This document shows positions 5,363-7,375 of a stretch of DNA of 7,375 bases, in pieces (position 1 is the first letter of the stretch; every line of letters starts with the position of its first letter). The DNA comes from Candidatus Glassiibacteriota bacterium (GTDB taxonomy: Bacteria; Gemmatimonadota; Glassbacteria; GWA2-58-10). The position numbers were made by a program, and so were the translations under genes. Under the pieces are notes generated by a model. That model was not told the origin of the DNA. It searched no databases and saw only the letters and a program-made list of their open reading frames with translations. The stretch lies in the NCBI GenBank assembly GCA_016934095.1, contig JAFGTO010000208.1, forward strand, positions 1-7,375. The letters run 5' to 3'.

Positions 5363-7255
5363 ATGCAAAAAGACCAATATATCGTCCTGGTAATCGATGA
5401 CGACCGGGCCATAGTCAAACTGCTCTCGGAGTTCGTTTCACACAAGGGTTACCAGGTCGATACCGCTATGGACGGCAAGGAAGCCATCGAGAAACTCTCC
5501 TCCCACCTTTACGACCTGGTTATTATCGACCTCAACCTTCCCGATTTGAACGGGATCGAGATAGTCAAGTGGATCAATCAGAATTCGCCGGAAACCATTT
5601 CGATCATCCTCAGCGGACATGCCACCATCGAGTCCACCATAGAAGCGATTTCCCTCGGCGCCTTCGATTATCTGGTCAAGCCGGTGCAGCTGGCAAAGCT
5701 TAATATCGTGTTGTCCAACGGCCTCGAGCGCAGGAGGATGATCAGGCAGAACAAGAAGCTCATCTCGGACCTGCAGATTGCCAAGAAAAACCTGGAGGCG
5801 CGGGTCAGGCAGCGCACCAAGGAGCTGCGCAAAAGCCAGCAGAGGTTCCGCTCGCTTTACGACAACGCCCCGGATGTCTATTACACCGTCAACACAGGCG
5901 GCATGATCATCGACTGCAATAAAATGGCCTGCGAGTTTTTCGGCTATCCCAAGAGCAAATTTATCGGCAAACACCTGCTTGACCTTTATACCAGCGACAA
6001 CTTCGAGCTTATCGCCAGCATGGTCCCCTCGGTGGATGGCAAAGGCGGTGTAGTCCGCCACCAGGAAGTGCAGGTCAAGCGCGCTGACGGCAGCGTGGCG
6101 TATGTGGAGATCAACACCAACCTGCTGTTCGATGAGGACGGTCAGGTGCTCGGGGCGCTGACCCTGCAGAGGAATATCACCGCCCGCAAGCGGGCCGAGG
6201 ATGCCCTGCGCGAAAGCGAAGAGCGCTACCGCACGATCTTCCGGAACGCGGAGGTCGCCCTCTGGGAGTTGGATTACAGAAATCTGCAGCAGAAAATCTT
6301 CGAGCTCAGAGAATCCGGTGTCGGTAATTTCAAGATTTACCTGAAAAAGCACCAGGACCTGGTCTATGAGCTGGCCGGGCTGGTTAAAATCGTGGATGTC
6401 AACGACGCGGCGGTCAAGATGATGGCTGCCGGGAGCAAGGAGGAGCTTTTAGGCACGGCGGGAACGACATTGGTTCCGGAGGTGGTTCCCTTTCTCCGGG
6501 AATATCTGGTCTCCCTGGCCGAGGGCGAAAAGGTCTACGAATCGGAAGCTGTCCTGCAGACTCTCAAGGGCGATAACATCTACGGGCTGGTGCGCTTTGC
6601 GGTGCCCTCGGAGGGTGCGAGGTTCCAGAATTTACTGCTGAGCATAGTCGATATCACCACCCGCAAGGAGGCCGAAGAGGAAAAAGACCGCCTGCTGGAA
6701 AAGCTGCACGAGCTGAACAAGCAGCTCGAATGCCTGGCGATCACGGACGGGCTCACCCAGTTGTACAATCACCGGTTTTTCATGGAATCGCTCAACAGGG
6801 AATTCAGCCGTGCCCGGCGCAGTAGCGGGACCCTGGCCTGCCTGATGGCCGATATAGACAATTTCAAGCAGTTCAACGACACCTACGGCCACCAGAAGGG
6901 GGATGAGATCCTGCGAAAGGTGGCTAGCGTGCTCAGGAAGTCGCGGCGTGGCTCGGATGTGGTGGCCCGTTACGGCGGCGAGGAATTCATGCTCCTGCTG
7001 CCCGATACGGACCTTAAACAGGCTGTCAAGCTTGGAGATAAGCTGCGGAAAAAAGTGGAGCGGACATCGATTAAATCCGATAAGGGCAAAGACCTGAAAG
7101 TAACTGTCAGCCTCGGTGCCTTTGCCTTCGAAAACGATAATATCAAGGACCACCGGGAGCTGCTGAGAAAAGTGGACCAGGCGCTCTACCTGGCCAAAGG
7201 GTCGGGGAAAAACCGGCTCTGCACTCTGGGAAACAAAATGTCGGCAACGGCCTGA
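5363..7255 (+). CDS. Response regulator with REC-PAS-PAS-GGDEF domains (diguanylate cyclase)
   Basis: Predicted soluble two-component output protein that makes cyclic di-GMP from two GTP. The 630 residues divide as follows. The receiver (about 5-120) has acidic D12/D13, phospho-acceptor D56 in VIIDLNLPD, S84 and K106 in YLVKPV. A charged helical linker (about 120-160) follows. PAS 1 spans about 156-275 and ends in the typical ITARKRAEDAL. PAS 2 spans about 283-436 and has an insert of roughly 40 residues between WELDY (301-305) and IVDVNDAAV (343-351). A signalling helix leads to TDGLTQLYNHRFF (461-473) and the GGDEF domain (to about 622). The cyclase site is intact: DIDNFKQFND (497-506) and GGEEF (538-542). 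An inhibitory I-site RGSD (529-532) lies exactly five residues before GGEEF, so product inhibition is expected. There is no membrane segment, histidine kinase or EAL domain. ATG 5363 has only a weak Shine-Dalgarno (AGG). The gene lies 78 bases after korB, possibly co-transcribed; the partner kinase is not in the window. Confidence 0.93.
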   Translation: MQKDQYIVLVIDDDRAIVKLLSEFVSHKGYQVDTAMDGKEAIEKLSSHLYDLVIIDLNLPDLNGIEIVKWINQNSPETISIILSGHATIESTIEAISLGAFDYLVKPVQLAKLNIVLSNGLERRRMIRQNKKLISDLQIAKKNLEARVRQRTKELRKSQQRFRSLYDNAPDVYYTVNTGGMIIDCNKMACEFFGYPKSKFIGKHLLDLYTSDNFELIASMVPSVDGKGGVVRHQEVQVKRADGSVAYVEINTNLLFDEDGQVLGALTLQRNITARKRAEDALRESEERYRTIFRNAEVALWELDYRNLQQKIFELRESGVGNFKIYLKKHQDLVYELAGLVKIVDVNDAAVKMMAAGSKEELLGTAGTTLVPEVVPFLREYLVSLAEGEKVYESEAVLQTLKGDNIYGLVRFAVPSEGARFQNLLLSIVDITTRKEAEEEKDRLLEKLHELNKQLECLAITDGLTQLYNHRFFMESLNREFSRARRSSGTLACLMADIDNFKQFNDTYGHQKGDEILRKVASVLRKSRRGSDVVARYGGEEFMLLLPDTDLKQAVKLGDKLRKKVERTSIKSDKGKDLKVTVSLGAFAFENDNIKDHRELLRKVDQALYLAKGSGKNRLCTLGNKMSATA

Positions 7256-7263
7256 TATTGCGG

Positions 7264-7286
7264 AACAGGGCCCGGCTGTTTTGCCG
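7264..7286 (+). terminator. Weak possible terminator hairpin after the response regulator
   Basis: AACAG (7264-7268) pairs with CTGTT (7276-7280), and two more T follow. The alternative CGGC (7273-7276) with GCCG (7283-7286) encloses the T run. Both stems are short and the T tract is only four bases, so termination here is uncertain. The rest of 7256-7375 shows nothing recognisable. Confidence 0.2.
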
Positions 7287-7375
7287 ATGGAGGTTTTATA
7301 CCGGGTTTACATCCAAAGATAAGAGAAACCAGTTCTTTCAGGACCAGGAAATAAAACAAATCCCTCTTTTTCAAG

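Noticed and set aside
4517..6352. Minus-strand open frames opposite korB (4517-5320) and the response regulator (5438-6352)
   Set aside because: Both are shadows of real genes with intact motifs on the plus strand, and neither resembles a known family.
7186..7374. 62-codon minus-strand frame at the right end
   Set aside because: It overlaps the end of the response-regulator gene in antisense and has no supporting ribosome site or homology within view.

Overview
The window reads as bacterial chromosome from a free-living, probably anaerobic or facultatively anaerobic lineage. The four genes are GC-rich in composition, while the first ~480 bases and the gap between the first two genes are visibly AT-rich or mixed. 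The species cannot be named from this sequence. The ferredoxin-linked 2-oxoacid oxidoreductase, the Shine-Dalgarno-led starts and the multidomain REC-PAS-GGDEF protein fit an uncultivated Gram-negative-type bacterium, which is inference only.

Layout. Bases 1-491 are AT-rich with no convincing gene. Bases 492-1856 (minus strand) encode an N-acylglucosamine 2-epimerase-like (AGE/RnBP family) enzyme that starts at TTG. Bases 1857-2593 form a 737-base divergent intergenic region rich in inverted repeats. It contains a 120-base stretch bounded by 20-bp inverted repeats, a good sigma70-type promoter pointing right (TTGATA-17-TATACT), and two strong hairpins between that promoter and the next gene. 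Bases 2594-4348 and 4406-5284 (plus strand) encode the two subunits of a 2-oxoacid:ferredoxin oxidoreductase of the KorAB type: a fused gamma-alpha chain and a TPP/[4Fe-4S] beta chain. Bases 5363-7255 (plus strand) encode a receiver-PAS-PAS-GGDEF response regulator predicted to make cyclic di-GMP. The last 120 bases hold no recognised gene.

How the genes relate. korA and korB clearly form one enzyme and one operon. It converts a 2-oxoacid, most likely 2-oxoglutarate, plus CoA to the acyl-CoA, CO2 and reduced ferredoxin, or runs in reverse in reductive carbon fixation. The diguanylate cyclase follows 78 bases later on the same strand and may be co-transcribed, but a palindrome and a weak ribosome site in the gap leave this open. 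The epimerase diverges from this group and belongs to amino-sugar or sugar metabolism, with no evident functional link.

I did not find a clearly new biological system. The parts most worth a second look are the inverted-repeat element at 1953-2072 and the roughly 275-base structured leader inferred upstream of korA.
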